From: CAYQDF01 sp964416175 | Lineage (GTDB): Bacteria; Chloroflexota; Anaerolineae; Anaerolineales; UBA4823 | Assembly: GCA_964416175.1 (NCBI GenBank) | Contig: CAYQDF010000162.1 | Span: 1-6,158, forward strand | DNA length: 6,158 nucleotides | Direction of reading: 5' to 3' | In this document: piece by piece, positions 6,155-6,158 of the stretch | Numbering within the stretch: position 1 is the stretch's first letter | How the letters are laid out: each line of letters starts with the position of its first letter | Program-made: the position numbers and the translations under genes | Notes under the pieces: generated by a model | What the model was told of the DNA's origin: nothing | What the model saw: only the letters and a program-made list of their open reading frames with translations | Databases searched by the model: none

Positions 6155-6158
6155 AGCA

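Noticed and set aside
1..6158. CRISPR array, tRNA or rRNA genes
   Set aside because: No regularly spaced repeats and no tRNA- or rRNA-like stretches were seen on either strand.

Overview
The window joins two unrelated gene blocks. It is bacterial or possibly archaeal: compact genes, Shine-Dalgarno sites and 4-base start/stop overlaps are all visible. The gene content and codon style would fit an environmental lineage such as Chloroflexota/Anaerolineae, but that is a weak guess and nothing here proves a phylum.

Block 1 (about 1-2490, + strand) is the end of a defence locus. It has the last 68 codons of a type I restriction enzyme R subunit (hsdR). Then, 44 bases on and behind a clear ribosome binding site, comes a 744-residue GmrSD-like protein: an N-terminal DUF262 NTPase-like domain, a DUF1524 HNH-type nuclease centre, and an extra C-terminal tail with a HEPN-like RNxxxH motif.

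Between the blocks (2489-3348) lies AT-richer, mostly gene-free DNA that looks like a decayed junction. It holds a metallophosphoesterase cut off just after its second metal-site motif, an open reading fragment in another frame, and a visible rise in GC from about 3060 onward.

Block 2 (6158 down to 3349, - strand) is a compact operon. In order of transcription it has a 95-residue small protein, a 181-base gap with two short hairpins, a paralogous 89-residue small protein, an ArsA/Get3-type ATPase (A1), and a second ArsA/Get3-type ATPase (A2) that overlaps A1 by 4 bases. It ends with a perfect 34-base palindrome that is probably a transcription terminator or RNA 3'-end hairpin. No arsenic genes are visible, and the ATPases lack the paired cysteines of ArsA and Get3.

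The most interesting signal is in this operon. A1 keeps the catalytic switch I Asp but has a rewritten switch II; A2 has a nearly normal switch II but an Asn in place of the switch I Asp. With two ATPases and two copies of a small hydrophobic protein sharing a striking GDLLG/LPPYY/LRLLPY core, the locus looks like an asymmetric ATPase pair serving a small membrane-associated partner or cargo. That role is inferred, not shown.
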